The position numbers and the translations under genes were made by a program. A stretch of DNA of 27,734 nt. It comes from a virus. Below are positions 5,641 through 14,961 of this stretch, piece by piece (position 1 is the first letter of the stretch; the number at the start of each line of letters is the position of its first letter). Location: the IMG/VR virus record IMGVR_UViG_3300044800_000029, positions 1 to 27,734 of that record. One strand, written 5' to 3'. The notes beneath the pieces were generated by a model. That model was not told the DNA's origin, did no database searches, and saw only the letters and a list, made by a program, of their open reading frames with translations.

Positions 5641-5673
5641 GTGTGTCATTTTGGCCGTATGTGTATCATTTTG
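5641..5673. repeat. Direct repeat GTGTRTCATTTTG, two copies 20 bp apart
   Basis: GTGTGTCATTTTG (5641-5653) and GTGTATCATTTTG (5661-5673) differ at one base. Their starts are exactly 20 bp apart, about two helical turns, putting them on one DNA face. They sit between the stop of the upstream gene and the candidate promoter, as expected for a tandem activator or repressor site. Confidence 0.5.
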
Positions 5674-5674
5674 T

Positions 5675-6133
5675 TTACACTATTTTCACAATCACCTTCT
5701 GCACGAAGGCCCAGAACTTCCTCATGATATCCGGCCGATTCATGGAATCCCACACCACATTTGAAGCAACGTCCGTGAAAACTTGGCCGTTGCCCACTAC
5801 AAAATGAAAACCCCCGATATTGGAGAGGGAACCCTTAAGAATCTCCTTCTCATCCGGGGCGCATTGATAATCGGCTCCGGCTATCCGGCTAAACTGCAAA
5901 GGGAACTTGTCCACGGTCTCATTCGAGGGCAAGGCGGCGAGAAAGCGGGCCCAGGAAAGAACAGAAATATTCTGATTGAGTATCTTCTGGGTCTGGAGAG
6001 ACGCGACGAGGGCGTTCACCATTTCGGGAGTGTATTCGTCGGGCATGAGATAGATGCCATCAAGTACCGCGCAGGCATACTTCTCCTCCTTCAGAGTAAG
6101 CCGGGGGTCTGTCTGCCACCATCCGGTTATCAT
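5675..6133 (-). CDS. Possible papain-like (DUF261-like) protein of unknown function
   Basis: A protein of 152 residues starting in an ATGA overlap with the preceding gene. It has a possible Cys-His-Asp arrangement: Cys21 in KYACAVLDGIY, His110 in GGFHFVVGNGQVF and Asp129 in NVVWDSMNRPD. The helical middle (VLSWARFLAAL), the HFVVGNG strand and the VVWD strand recall, from memory, DUF261 and C39-like cysteine-peptidase folds found in phages. No signal peptide is seen. It could be a second cell-wall or prohead-linked hydrolase, or an inactive fold relative. Family assignment is tentative; the gene itself is well supported by the overlap and clean codon structure. Confidence 0.55.
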   Translation of the reverse strand: MITGWWQTDPRLTLKEEKYACAVLDGIYLMPDEYTPEMVNALVASLQTQKILNQNISVLSWARFLAALPSNETVDKFPLQFSRIAGADYQCAPDEKEILKGSLSNIGGFHFVVGNGQVFTDVASNVVWDSMNRPDIMRKFWAFVQKVIVKIV

Positions 6134-6456
6134 TCTTCTTTTTCCAAAAGGTCTTCGAGTTTTTCAGGTTTCGCAAATGCGGCTTTGGTTAGAAATGCCT
6201 CGGTCCTCACTTGATCTATGGTAACCGCCCTGACAGCTTCATCGGTCTTCCCGTTCGCCGTGCCTTCTTTTTGGACCTCCGCGATCTTTGCAATAGCTAT
6301 TCCCTGTAGCTTGTTAGAGCGAAGAAGACGGAACAGCGCTGCCTTGACGATTATCATTTCTTTCGGGAGTCCCACAATTTTTCTTCCGAAAGCGATTAGG
6401 GTAACTATCCCGATAACAGTTAGCCCGCTGAGGATTTGACCTATCGTTTCCATCAT
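6130..6456 (-). CDS. Small membrane-anchored helical protein
   Basis: The frame is open much further upstream into the adhesin gene, but the real start is probably ATG 6456, 22 bases after the adhesin stop and preceded by GAGAGGAAA, giving 108 residues. Residues about 5-28 (IGQILSGLTVIGIVTLIAFG) form one membrane helix. The rest is charged and helical, ending LEDLLEKEE. The topology of N-terminal anchor plus long helix is shared by inner-membrane spanin subunits and many small phage membrane proteins, but no lipoprotein partner is seen nearby. Function unknown. Confidence 0.65.
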   Translation of the reverse strand: MMETIGQILSGLTVIGIVTLIAFGRKIVGLPKEMIIVKAALFRLLRSNKLQGIAIAKIAEVQKEGTANGKTDEAVRAVTIDQVRTEAFLTKAAFAKPEKLEDLLEKEE

Positions 6457-6478
6457 CACGTTGCTTTCCTCTCTGCCA

Positions 6479-8011
6479 TCATGTGTTGTACCCGGAAAGT
6501 GGAAGCTCGAATTGTATGGATACCTTGATTCCATTTGTGAAAATGTTGTTGGCAAGTCTCTTTGTAAGTCCAGATTGCGCCACAGTCCAATCTCCAATAG
6601 TAACGTATCCAACACCTGATTCAATGAGTACGGTTGGGAATCCTGCCGCCCCTGCCGCACTATCAATAACATATGTTCCACATAGTTGTATTGATGGAAT
6701 AAGAGAAGCGTCGCTTATGAGACCATTAGGAAGTGAAATCCTCGCCTCTACCCCTGTGACTACTCCCGGTACAAACTGACCCATCACCTTCAGACAGTTG
6801 CCAACAATGGTGTATGTCATATTGATATTCGTCACTACGCCAAACCCGGTGAACACCGGCGTGTATGGCTGCTCAATGTACTTGGATAGAACGGCGTTCC
6901 AGCCAGCGGTGGCGATGAGACCTGTTGCGCTTACAGCGACAATGTTTATTGTACTACTCGCCATCCCCATTATGATCGAGGCGCCGAATGGATTGGTAAT
7001 GAGCCCGCTAAAGGTAGCCCCGGTGTCATAACTTCTAACAAAGTTCCCCGAGTTATCTCCTAAATTGAAAACCCCGAAGACATACGATATGGATTGCACG
7101 GCACTCACGAGAGCGGTGTTGATAAGGGCTCCCCACGTCTGGCCAAGATTCAGTGAAATAGAAACAACCCCACCATTTCCCCCTACCATGAATATCCCAT
7201 TCCCAAACCGTATTGAGGAAATAGGATTAATAAAGGAGTTTGCAATCAGGGGACTCCAATTGAGACCAAGGTCAGTGGAACGGGCTATCTCGTGATTAAC
7301 TGCCGCGATAGCAACAAACACACCAAAACCGAAATCTATACTTGTTACGGACACACCGGTAAATGGATTCGCAAGAAATCCGCTCCACGTAAGACCAAGA
7401 TCAGTGGATCGGATTATTCTCGCAACACCTCCACTCGATCCGACTATCACGAAAACTCCGTTCCCGAAAGCTATCTTGTTTGGAGAGACCATTGCGATTG
7501 CAATGGGAGCACTCCATGCAACACCATTGTTTATTGATCTTGATGTCAGTCCATTAGTGCCAGTGACTATGAAAACACCATTCCCGAAAGCAATGGATAT
7601 TGTCTGGACACCGCCGAGAGGATTCACCGGGACGCTCCATGTTGCCCCGAAGTCAGTTGACCTTGAAACCTTATTATCGGTGGTGACGGCTATATAGACA
7701 CCATTCCCGAATGCGATATCATTTATGACACTGCCGCCAAAGTTGTTTGCTATCGGCCCCACCCATTGCTGACCGAGCTGCTGGTAGAGGGTGCCCCTGA
7801 CATTGAGATTTCCAAGAAAGCCGGTCGTCTCCAGCTGGCCTATCGCAGCCGTCGCCGCCTGCACTTGATTGACAAGCCCCTTGTTGATCTCCCCGCCGAC
7901 GTCTAGGTTGCCGTAGATTCTGACGTTGCCCTTGAACTGGTCGAGCTTTACCTTGCCGCCCGAATTGCTAAAGCCCATGAGGACCACCAAAGGAAGCATG
8001 AGCCATTTCAT
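6479..8011 (-). CDS. Beta-propeller tail fibre/adhesin-like protein with signal-peptide-like N-terminus
   Basis: A protein of 510 residues. Residues 1-19 (MKWLMLPLVVLMGFSNSGG) look like a signal peptide or lipoprotein-free leader, odd for a virion protein. About 25-85 is a linker with NVRIYGNLDVGG and NLNVRGTL repeats. About 90-360 has seven repeats of roughly 38 residues, most with an IAFGNGVF strand and an Asp-box (STDFGATW, STDLGLTW, STDLGLNW), the pattern of a BNR/YCF48-type seven-bladed propeller. The C-terminus (about 385-510, with LPNGL) resembles jelly-roll tips of phage fibres. No sialidase active-site set is evident. GGGAGGAGG precedes the ATG at 8011. Its position after the gp16-like gene matches T7-type fibre order, so host recognition is the best guess. 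Confidence 0.7.
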   Translation of the reverse strand: MKWLMLPLVVLMGFSNSGGKVKLDQFKGNVRIYGNLDVGGEINKGLVNQVQAATAAIGQLETTGFLGNLNVRGTLYQQLGQQWVGPIANNFGGSVINDIAFGNGVYIAVTTDNKVSRSTDFGATWSVPVNPLGGVQTISIAFGNGVFIVTGTNGLTSRSINNGVAWSAPIAIAMVSPNKIAFGNGVFVIVGSSGGVARIIRSTDLGLTWSGFLANPFTGVSVTSIDFGFGVFVAIAAVNHEIARSTDLGLNWSPLIANSFINPISSIRFGNGIFMVGGNGGVVSISLNLGQTWGALINTALVSAVQSISYVFGVFNLGDNSGNFVRSYDTGATFSGLITNPFGASIIMGMASSTINIVAVSATGLIATAGWNAVLSKYIEQPYTPVFTGFGVVTNINMTYTIVGNCLKVMGQFVPGVVTGVEARISLPNGLISDASLIPSIQLCGTYVIDSAAGAAGFPTVLIESGVGYVTIGDWTVAQSGLTKRLANNIFTNGIKVSIQFELPLSGYNT

Positions 8012-11000
8012 TCATTTTCCTCCTCCCGCTTCCTTAATACTTTCAAACGCACCTATCCCTGTATCAGCCAGCCCTTTGATCGGCAAGCCCGTCATCATTC
8101 CTATAAGAGTCATGCTGTCGATCCCGAGAGACAAAGCTGCATTGAACTTAGCCTGATTGCTTTTCGCTCTCCCGACCGCCGAAATCCCAGCCGCTATGTT
8201 CAAGAAGTCCTCGGGATACTGACCGATCAACGTGAGTCCCCCGCCCCCTGTTCCTCGCTTCGCCATCTGGATAGCCTGTTTGGTGATGTAGTACATATCC
8301 CCGCCCATCAAAATGTTGCTAAACCAGTCAGCAAAAACCTCATCCTTTGCCACCGAGCCGAGTCTGGCAATTCTTTGTTTTACTGTCTCGGCAGGAGCAT
8401 TTCTTTTCTTTCTGAGAAGCGCATACGCCCCGCCTCCCAACGCAGCAAGCCACCCCACGCGAATCGCTGCCATGATAGCGGGCTCCGCGATGAAGTGTAT
8501 GATAGATGCCTTGATAGCTGTCTTGTAGCCGTTCTTGGTATGCGGTGCGTCCATCCATGCGCTCACCACCATGTTCACCCCCGCCAACTTCTCTGATTGC
8601 AAAGTGGCGGCCAGAATACCAACAGGCCCCTCCCTGACTACATTCGCCTGAAAGCCAGGAGAGGTGGTCATGTGGTTTCTTTTCAAGAGGGCTTCTGCAC
8701 CTTGAGTCGCTAAAACATCGCGTTCCTCTGGCGTCCATCCTTTTATTTCTTCGGGCTTTACCTCGTGACCCAGATGAGTCTCTACGGCTCGACGAAGCCA
8801 CGCATCTTCCATGATCCCCTTTTTGAATTGTCTTAGGGCATAACGATGGACCGATTCCAATTCAGTTCTTGAACCAGATCGGAACCCTGCCATCTCAAAT
8901 GCAAGAAGAATTCTGCGAAGCTTCGGATGTCTTGTTTCAGCAAGAAATACATCTTGCATCTCCTTTGTACCTCCCGATCTGCTTATATCTTCGTAGAGGC
9001 CGCTTCGCTCAAGCCACAACTCGTGATACAATTTCGGGTGTGCTAGTACATCTTTTGCAGCTCCCGCCCAATCGAGAAAGCCAACATACGGAATAGACCG
9101 GATACCGAGCGCCGCATTCTTTACCATCGTCGTGACTTTTAGACCGCCGAGAACAGACTGCGTCCCCATTGACCTCATCTTGAGTAGAACCTTTTCTAAC
9201 TCTTCTGGAGTCGAGTTCTTCCCCGCATAAGCCGCAAGACCCTTTGCCACCATATTCGTCGCCTTGTCGTTGCCCTGCTGTTTCCGTAGGTCAAGTGAAA
9301 TCTCGGCCAACATGGACCGCGCGTGCCCTATCTCTTCTCCCATGTCGATCCACCGTCCCGCCCTGTTGAAAAGATCGAATAGGTCACGTTCTGCGGACCT
9401 CCAATAAATAGGAGTAACGGCCCCGGTTCTGTGACGGAAAATGTCGGGGTTCGCTATGTCGATTCCTTGGAACTTCCTATCTTGTATTCTCGTCATTGTC
9501 TCGGTGATGCGCGAGATGCGCCAGTAGTTCTCAAGCATCTGAGGGTGCCGCTCGTACCTTGCATAGTGCGCGTCATCCAGTTCCTTTGATACCTGCGCGA
9601 CAACCGAAGTGAGATGGTCGGCGTATTCCTTATCCTGCGGGGTCATCTCGTCGAACATCTTCTGAATCAAACGGTCACTCATCTTGACGATGTTGAAATA
9701 CTTGTCCGACTGGATGGAAGTTCCCGCCTTGAAAGATGCCGAGTTATCTTCCCTGAGACTATGCTTATAGGCCGAGATCACGTACCCCGTGGTTAAGTCG
9801 CGCGTCTCTCCATCCTCCGCAACTTGGACTTTTCGTTTTTCTCTGAGAAAGTCAAACTGATCGATTCCATTCTTTTTAAACCACTCGCCGTGGAGTTCGC
9901 CCCAGCGGTTCACACGCTCACGGAATGCTATATGCCCTTTTTCCACTTCCCCCGCAATCACCCTGTGCGTGAGTGAATCCTCTCCCCCAGACAGCCACTC
10001 TACCAAGTTAGAGAAGTGAATTTCCTCTTTTCCGATTACTCTTAAAACGTCCCACACCTTGTCAATCATTGCTGGCCGACCGTTCATAGCCTCCACGCGG
10101 GCTTTCAATTGCTCCGGCGTCCGCTTGTTTACTTCCGACTTCATCTGCCCAGCGGCGATTTGCTTTGCAATCTTCTTTCCCTGGACCTTTATCTCCCGTT
10201 CAAGGTCGTGCTCCATCTTGAAGTCGTTGATGGCATCGTGAATAATCATCAGGTCACCCGCCGTCAACATATCGGCGTTCTTCTTTGAAAGCTCCGCCAG
10301 GTACTTCACGTCGGTTTCATCCCACGAAGAAAAAGGATGCTTGCCATGATCACCAAGAAGCTCCCCAATATCCCTCAGTCCGCTGATTGGACGCGGATCG
10401 TTCCCCATCCCCGCGTTGATCCGCCCTGCTACTGCCTCCAACGGACCACGATATTCGTCGGGCAAGTCTGGCGCACTCTTCACGATCTTGTTGACGTTCG
10501 AGAATATCTTGTCCCGGATCTTGCGGGCCTGAACCATGGCCTCTTGAATGTTCTGTCTCAATTTCATTTGATCCCGAATAGTTTTCACCGCATCGGCCTT
10601 TTCCGACCGCGCGGCCTCAAGTTGCCCTTTGTACTCTTCTCCCCGTACTTCCAAATCTTCGATACGTGTGTTCAGCCTTTCAATTTCAGGTTGCTTTTTT
10701 ATGTAGTCAGCGGTTCCCTCTTCACTCCGCGTGGCTTTGTCTAGTGCTGCTCCCTGCCCTTCGGTAATTTTGGGGGCCTGCTCATCGGCAAAAAGGTTGC
10801 CCAACGTCACATCTTCTGGCTTCGGAGCAAAGTACTGCAAATTGATATCGAACGGCGTCTTGAGCTGCTTGGAAAGGTCGTCAATGCGCTGCTGAGTCAA
10901 CCGTCTCTGCTCGGGATCTTTCACCTGAGCCATCTTACTCTGAAGCGAGTCATGGAGTTCCTTGAGCTGCGCCATGCGTGCGTCATAGGCCGCTCGGTTC

Positions 11001-12130
11001 TGTTCAGGTGTGATTTTTGTCTCTGGCCGAGCTGCTGCTCTCTGGGCCTCCTCTATTTTTGCCGCCTCCTCGTGGATTCTCATGTCAAGGTGACCGCCTG
11101 GTATGATTCCGGCTACCGCGCCAGGAATCCCCGCCGCCACTCCGAATACCATACCCGCAAGCCCAGAAATCCCCATGTCCTCACCGAACTGCTGGATTGA
11201 CTTCAAGGGAACCTTATTCTGGTTGACAAGGTTGTTTGTGATAGCCGCAAGCTCGTACACAGTATCATTGACTCCAGCCGTAAGCGCACCGAGCACTCCC
11301 TGAATGCCCCCCGAGGTAACAAGAGTCTTTGCCGTCCGGCTGAATCTTCCGCCGACCGCTGCTTTCGATGTTGCGTCCAGCCCCGCTTTCTCCATGAGGG
11401 GGCCGACACCTGGGATTTTCTCCACTTTCAATCCGTACAGAGCGGCCATGAGAAGACCGCCACCGATCGAGAACGGAGCTGCTATGTTTGGAGGTATTCC
11501 CTCTTGGCGAAGCCCGCTATAGGTAGCTCCAGAGAATGATCCCATGAGACGCTCGCCCGATTTCTCGCCCATCTCGTAAAACTTGGTACCTGCGCCGAGT
11601 CCCATGGTTCTCCTGATTGGCTCAAGAGTGAGGAGGGCCGCAATGTTATCAGCGACAAAGCTCCCAGCTTGGAGAAGATCGTATCCCAAGCTGAGCGGTA
11701 GTTGGAGGATTGTCTCGGGGATTGCTTTCAAGTGAGCCTTCGGATCTGCGTTCTTCTGGGCCTCGTCAATCTTCTTCTGCAACTCGGGATCTTCTTTGCC
11801 AGTTGCAACTACATTTGACAGTTGGCGAGCGACAAGAGAGTTTGCTTCCGAGTGGTTGATGAACCCCTGCACAGTACCTTTTATCTTTTCCCACAATCCT
11901 TCAGACCCCAAGGGCTTCCCATACAGTTCACTTGCTACGGTAGTAGGGTGTTCAAGTGTGATCTGCGGATGAATCATGGGAGCAAGGGCTTTCGCGGAGT
12001 TAAGCGCCGCCGATGCTTCTTCGTGGTCAGGCGATAGCTTGAGGAAATCGGTTTGAGCCTGCTTCGCCTCATCCTGTTGGTCGAAGTAAGTTATTTTGGA
12101 GGGAAGACCCACTACTTGAGGATCAGCCAT
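8012..12130 (-). CDS. gp16-like large internal virion / DNA-ejection protein
   Basis: The longest gene, 1372 residues from ATG 12130. A GTG start at 12178 is also open, but it would overlap the previous gene by 67 bases and lies in non-coding-like sequence. The protein has Gly/Ala-rich hydrophobic segments near 218-234, 326-350 and 1215-1240, and charged coiled-coil stretches around 365-420 and 480-550 (QPEIERLNTRIEDLEVRGEE). Size, order after gp14- and gp15-like genes and membrane-compatible segments fit proteins that leave the capsid with the DNA and build a channel across the cell envelope. T7 gp16 has an N-terminal transglycosylase; none is visible here. Confidence 0.75.
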   Translation of the reverse strand: MADPQVVGLPSKITYFDQQDEAKQAQTDFLKLSPDHEEASAALNSAKALAPMIHPQITLEHPTTVASELYGKPLGSEGLWEKIKGTVQGFINHSEANSLVARQLSNVVATGKEDPELQKKIDEAQKNADPKAHLKAIPETILQLPLSLGYDLLQAGSFVADNIAALLTLEPIRRTMGLGAGTKFYEMGEKSGERLMGSFSGATYSGLRQEGIPPNIAAPFSIGGGLLMAALYGLKVEKIPGVGPLMEKAGLDATSKAAVGGRFSRTAKTLVTSGGIQGVLGALTAGVNDTVYELAAITNNLVNQNKVPLKSIQQFGEDMGISGLAGMVFGVAAGIPGAVAGIIPGGHLDMRIHEEAAKIEEAQRAAARPETKITPEQNRAAYDARMAQLKELHDSLQSKMAQVKDPEQRRLTQQRIDDLSKQLKTPFDINLQYFAPKPEDVTLGNLFADEQAPKITEGQGAALDKATRSEEGTADYIKKQPEIERLNTRIEDLEVRGEEYKGQLEAARSEKADAVKTIRDQMKLRQNIQEAMVQARKIRDKIFSNVNKIVKSAPDLPDEYRGPLEAVAGRINAGMGNDPRPISGLRDIGELLGDHGKHPFSSWDETDVKYLAELSKKNADMLTAGDLMIIHDAINDFKMEHDLEREIKVQGKKIAKQIAAGQMKSEVNKRTPEQLKARVEAMNGRPAMIDKVWDVLRVIGKEEIHFSNLVEWLSGGEDSLTHRVIAGEVEKGHIAFRERVNRWGELHGEWFKKNGIDQFDFLREKRKVQVAEDGETRDLTTGYVISAYKHSLREDNSASFKAGTSIQSDKYFNIVKMSDRLIQKMFDEMTPQDKEYADHLTSVVAQVSKELDDAHYARYERHPQMLENYWRISRITETMTRIQDRKFQGIDIANPDIFRHRTGAVTPIYWRSAERDLFDLFNRAGRWIDMGEEIGHARSMLAEISLDLRKQQGNDKATNMVAKGLAAYAGKNSTPEELEKVLLKMRSMGTQSVLGGLKVTTMVKNAALGIRSIPYVGFLDWAGAAKDVLAHPKLYHELWLERSGLYEDISRSGGTKEMQDVFLAETRHPKLRRILLAFEMAGFRSGSRTELESVHRYALRQFKKGIMEDAWLRRAVETHLGHEVKPEEIKGWTPEERDVLATQGAEALLKRNHMTTSPGFQANVVREGPVGILAATLQSEKLAGVNMVVSAWMDAPHTKNGYKTAIKASIIHFIAEPAIMAAIRVGWLAALGGGAYALLRKKRNAPAETVKQRIARLGSVAKDEVFADWFSNILMGGDMYYITKQAIQMAKRGTGGGGLTLIGQYPEDFLNIAAGISAVGRAKSNQAKFNAALSLGIDSMTLIGMMTGLPIKGLADTGIGAFESIKEAGGGK

Positions 12131-13746
12131 GTTGATCGAGCCTTCCCCGCCCGGATCGTGGTTTCCTGATACCACCACGCAGGCCTACCTTCTGCGTCCT
12201 TGCCCTTGAAAAATTGCATCCCCTTTGCATCTCTGAATATAGGCCTGTTGTACTCATCCCTTCCCACGTAGTCAGCGGTGATCTTCTTTCCTGCCAGCTC
12301 CGTCTGCTGCTCCTGCGCGATCGCGTTCTGTAGCCTCATGCCTTCAGCCGTCTTTTCAAGAGGTGTGAATGTGGGCTCCTGAGTAAGAGCTTCGGCCTGG
12401 AGAAGTTCTGTGGACATACCCTTGAAAGCCTTTTTGATAGCATCGCGTACCTTGCGCTGTGATAGGTATTCAACGATGGTGTCCGTCTCTTTCCCTATCT
12501 GGTCAGGTGTAAGGTCTGGTTTCTTGTCCACCATCTCCTGCAACATTGCGTGACCTATCTTCACATCTTCAGCATCCAGCGGACCGGGATTCCCCAAAGA
12601 GTCCTTTGCCGACATCCCTTGTATGCGCTCCGCAGAATCATGGAGAGCAGTGGAGGAGTTTTTAATGGAGGACGCGAGTTTCTTCCTGTCGTTCGTCGTG
12701 ATCCCCGTAGATTTGTTGATAAGATCGAACTTCTGTTCTTTCGTCATCTCTGGGTCGTACATCTGTGTTTGCAGATTGTTTGCCGCATCCGTGTCGTACC
12801 CGCCGCGTTCCGTGCGTACCGCTCTTGCCGCCGTTTGCTCAGCCCGGACTTCCTGCTCGTAGTAGCCTGCCCACTTCCTATTGCGCTCCCCTTTCTCCTT
12901 GCCCACCCACTTTCCGCGCGACTGTTCGATGATTGACTTGAAATCAGGCAAGCCCGCATCCCCCAGCATTACTTTCGAGTACATATCCCCGAGAGGAGCT
13001 TCCAACTTGTCATTAGCCCGCTTGTCCTCGGAATCCTGCACAGTTTCAAGATGCGTGACGCGGTTGTCGATCTGCTCGACTTCCGTATCCGATAAGCCCG
13101 CTGTGTTCTTGGGGTCGGCAAGGAAGTCATGCGCTGCCTGAAAGTTGGGAAGGCCATCAGCAGTCTTCTGGCGGATGAGGGCAAATGCACCATGAGTCGC
13201 TGCGGCTTGGTCTATCTTGTGATCCCAATCCTTGTAGTTGGCCTCTGCCGTAGGTTTGTCCACGAGATTGCTCCGCACCAAAGGATCTTGGAGAACTCGA
13301 AGTTTCGCCTTTCCCTCATCAGCGGATAAGGTACCCGACACAACGGACTGCATCGTATCGTTGATGCTCTTTGTTGCGGTCCCTACTGTCTCGTTGGCCC
13401 TTCCGTTCCACGCTTGTTGACCAACCTTCTCCATCAGCGTATCACGCTGACTCATCCACCACTGCTGAAGGGCCTGCTTGGCATGGCCGTTCGTGGCCAT
13501 CTTGTCGATTATCTGGTTCTGCTCATCGATGAACTTCGCACCCTTTTCCTGATAACTCTTCCAGTCGGGATCACTTTGAAGATTAAGAGAGAAGTCGTTT
13601 ACACTTCGGCGCAGACTTTCCTGCACGTTGTTGAACTGCGTCGTTGCCTCTGCCGCGTACAGTTTATCGGCTATCGTGAAAAAGAGATCGGTGACGGCGT
13701 TGCCCGCCTCCATGATTGCGCTGGGTGAGGGGCGGAAGTCACTCAT
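12112..13746 (-). CDS. gp15-like internal virion / ejection protein
   Basis: A protein of 544 residues, predicted highly helical and rich in Ala, Lys, Glu and Gln (for example WMSQRDTLMEKVGQQAWNGRA and VEQIDNRVTHLETVQDSEDKR), with no membrane span. Its ATG overlaps the preceding stop by one base (TGATG, 13748-13744), and its end overlaps the next gene by 19 bases. The position between gp14-like and gp16-like genes, large size and helical character match T7 gp15-type core proteins that extend the ejection channel. Sequence identity to a named family was not recognised, so the role comes mainly from gene order. Confidence 0.7.
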   Translation of the reverse strand: MSDFRPSPSAIMEAGNAVTDLFFTIADKLYAAEATTQFNNVQESLRRSVNDFSLNLQSDPDWKSYQEKGAKFIDEQNQIIDKMATNGHAKQALQQWWMSQRDTLMEKVGQQAWNGRANETVGTATKSINDTMQSVVSGTLSADEGKAKLRVLQDPLVRSNLVDKPTAEANYKDWDHKIDQAAATHGAFALIRQKTADGLPNFQAAHDFLADPKNTAGLSDTEVEQIDNRVTHLETVQDSEDKRANDKLEAPLGDMYSKVMLGDAGLPDFKSIIEQSRGKWVGKEKGERNRKWAGYYEQEVRAEQTAARAVRTERGGYDTDAANNLQTQMYDPEMTKEQKFDLINKSTGITTNDRKKLASSIKNSSTALHDSAERIQGMSAKDSLGNPGPLDAEDVKIGHAMLQEMVDKKPDLTPDQIGKETDTIVEYLSQRKVRDAIKKAFKGMSTELLQAEALTQEPTFTPLEKTAEGMRLQNAIAQEQQTELAGKKITADYVGRDEYNRPIFRDAKGMQFFKGKDAEGRPAWWYQETTIRAGKARSTWLILK

Positions 13747-14528
13747 CAGTAGTAATACGGCTGACCACTAGCCGTCTCCCAGGAAGACCCGCCGCTTGCA
13801 CCCACAGCTCCGCCCATGGCCGATGTGGGATTCCAGAACTTTGAAATCGCCGCAGTGCCCCACTGGACCGTGCTGGTGAATTGAGAAAGCCAGATATTTG
13901 ATTCCGTCGTCTGAAGCTGCTGATTTATCCCCAATGTCTGATTCGAAAGATTCAAGAGCCCCGCATTGTAAGAGGCGAGATTCATTTCAACTTGTGATTT
14001 GTCGAGAAGGGTCTGCTGAGTTTCTGCGGCTCCTATGATATGTTCTCCGGCTTGTTTCTGTGTGGCGAGTTTGATACCTGCCGTACCCTGGCCCGTTTTT
14101 ATTCCACGGGCGGCAAATGATGCGCTGATAGAACCTTCAGCAGACAACTCCTGTTCCTTCAGTCCGAGAATCTGCTCAAGAGACTGCTGCTCGTAAGCCA
14201 CCTGCGCAAGATTGGCAGCCCGCGCCCTCTCCTGAATTATGTCCGTGCCATAAGGGACGGTTTGCGGACCGGTCCCGCCGGGCGCATTTCCTCCGGCCGC
14301 CGATACATCTGGAAGGGTGGTCGTACTTCCCGCCGTGGGAACTCCCTGCCCGCCGGGTGCCACCTGCCCCAATTGCTCGGCAGCTTGTTTTTGTGCGACT
14401 TGGCTTGCCTCGTTGGCAGCAACAAGGTTTGTCGCACCCATCACAGATAAGCCGAGAGACCAACCACCAGTTACAGGCGCGAGTACAACCCCCGCGACAA
14501 CTTCTACGATGTCAAGTACTTGGCCCAT
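13746..14528 (-). CDS. gp14-like internal virion protein B
   Basis: A protein of 260 residues. The N-terminus (VLDIVEVVAGVVLAPVTGGWSLGLSVMGATNLVAANEASQ broken by glycines) is a glycine/alanine membrane-active hairpin. A low-complexity Gly/Pro linker (about 55-90) is followed by a long helical region with IIQERARAANLAQVAYEQQ, SFAARGIKTGQGTAG and NLASYNAGLL. The AARG..TGQG..A motif is typical of gp14-type internal core proteins, which form a pore in the outer membrane during DNA ejection. It overlaps the upstream GNAT-like gene by 17 bases. It ends with a repetitive YYY. Confidence 0.75.
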   Translation of the reverse strand: MGQVLDIVEVVAGVVLAPVTGGWSLGLSVMGATNLVAANEASQVAQKQAAEQLGQVAPGGQGVPTAGSTTTLPDVSAAGGNAPGGTGPQTVPYGTDIIQERARAANLAQVAYEQQSLEQILGLKEQELSAEGSISASFAARGIKTGQGTAGIKLATQKQAGEHIIGAAETQQTLLDKSQVEMNLASYNAGLLNLSNQTLGINQQLQTTESNIWLSQFTSTVQWGTAAISKFWNPTSAMGGAVGASGGSSWETASGQPYYY

Positions 14529-14961
14529 CTTCTCTTACCCATGCATAAAGCACCTGGTCTTGACCATACGGGCCGTATTTCCTCATCACCCCCTCGCGCT
14601 TCATCCCCATCCATTCAAGGTACTTATGATCCTGTCCCCACTGTCCAGGAGCAAGAGCCTGTAGACGGTCAAGATGATGCTGTTCAATCCAGCGATGCAT
14701 CTGCGCCTTCAGTTCTTTGTGTACATGCGGCCCCGCTCGTTTTGAGACCCGAAGCCATATCGACCCCGACCCCTCGCAAATGATCCTTATCCCCCCACAG
14801 GCAATGGCCTCTCCGTCAATGAGAGTAAGACATGGGCCCGCCTCTTTCGATTTCTTCCCGAGTTCCAATAGATCAAGCCCTTCTTGCTCACTCATCACAT
14901 GCTCATTCACATCCATCACAAATAGCATGTGTTCAGGCTCGAAAGGAACAAAGTGCATCAT
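14512..14961 (-). CDS. gp13-like / GNAT-fold phage protein
   Basis: A protein of 149 residues starting in an ATGA overlap with tail tubular protein B. The order of blocks (FEPEHMLFV start, CLTLIDGEAIACGGIRIICEGSGSIWL strand pair, HKELKAQMHRWIEQHHLDRLQAL helix, GHKYLEWMG-like HKYLEWMGMKREG, YGPYGQDQVLYAW) is that of GNAT-fold proteins found in phage tail-to-core regions, including the T7 gp13 type. The classic acetyl-CoA loop (Q/RxxGxG/A) is not clear, so catalysis is doubtful. An assembly or minor virion role is likely. It is placed exactly between tail and internal-core genes. Confidence 0.7.
   Translation of the reverse strand: MMHFVPFEPEHMLFVMDVNEHVMSEQEGLDLLELGKKSKEAGPCLTLIDGEAIACGGIRIICEGSGSIWLRVSKRAGPHVHKELKAQMHRWIEQHHLDRLQALAPGQWGQDHKYLEWMGMKREGVMRKYGPYGQDQVLYAWVREDGPST

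Noticed and set aside
6457-6681. Extended N-terminus for the 6130 membrane protein
   Set aside because: The extra 75 residues lie inside the adhesin gene in another frame; a good SD precedes the start at 6456.
12130-12178. Longer GTG start for the gp16-like gene
   Set aside because: It would deepen the overlap with the previous gene to 67 bases, and the added residues look non-coding; ATG 12130 is preferred.
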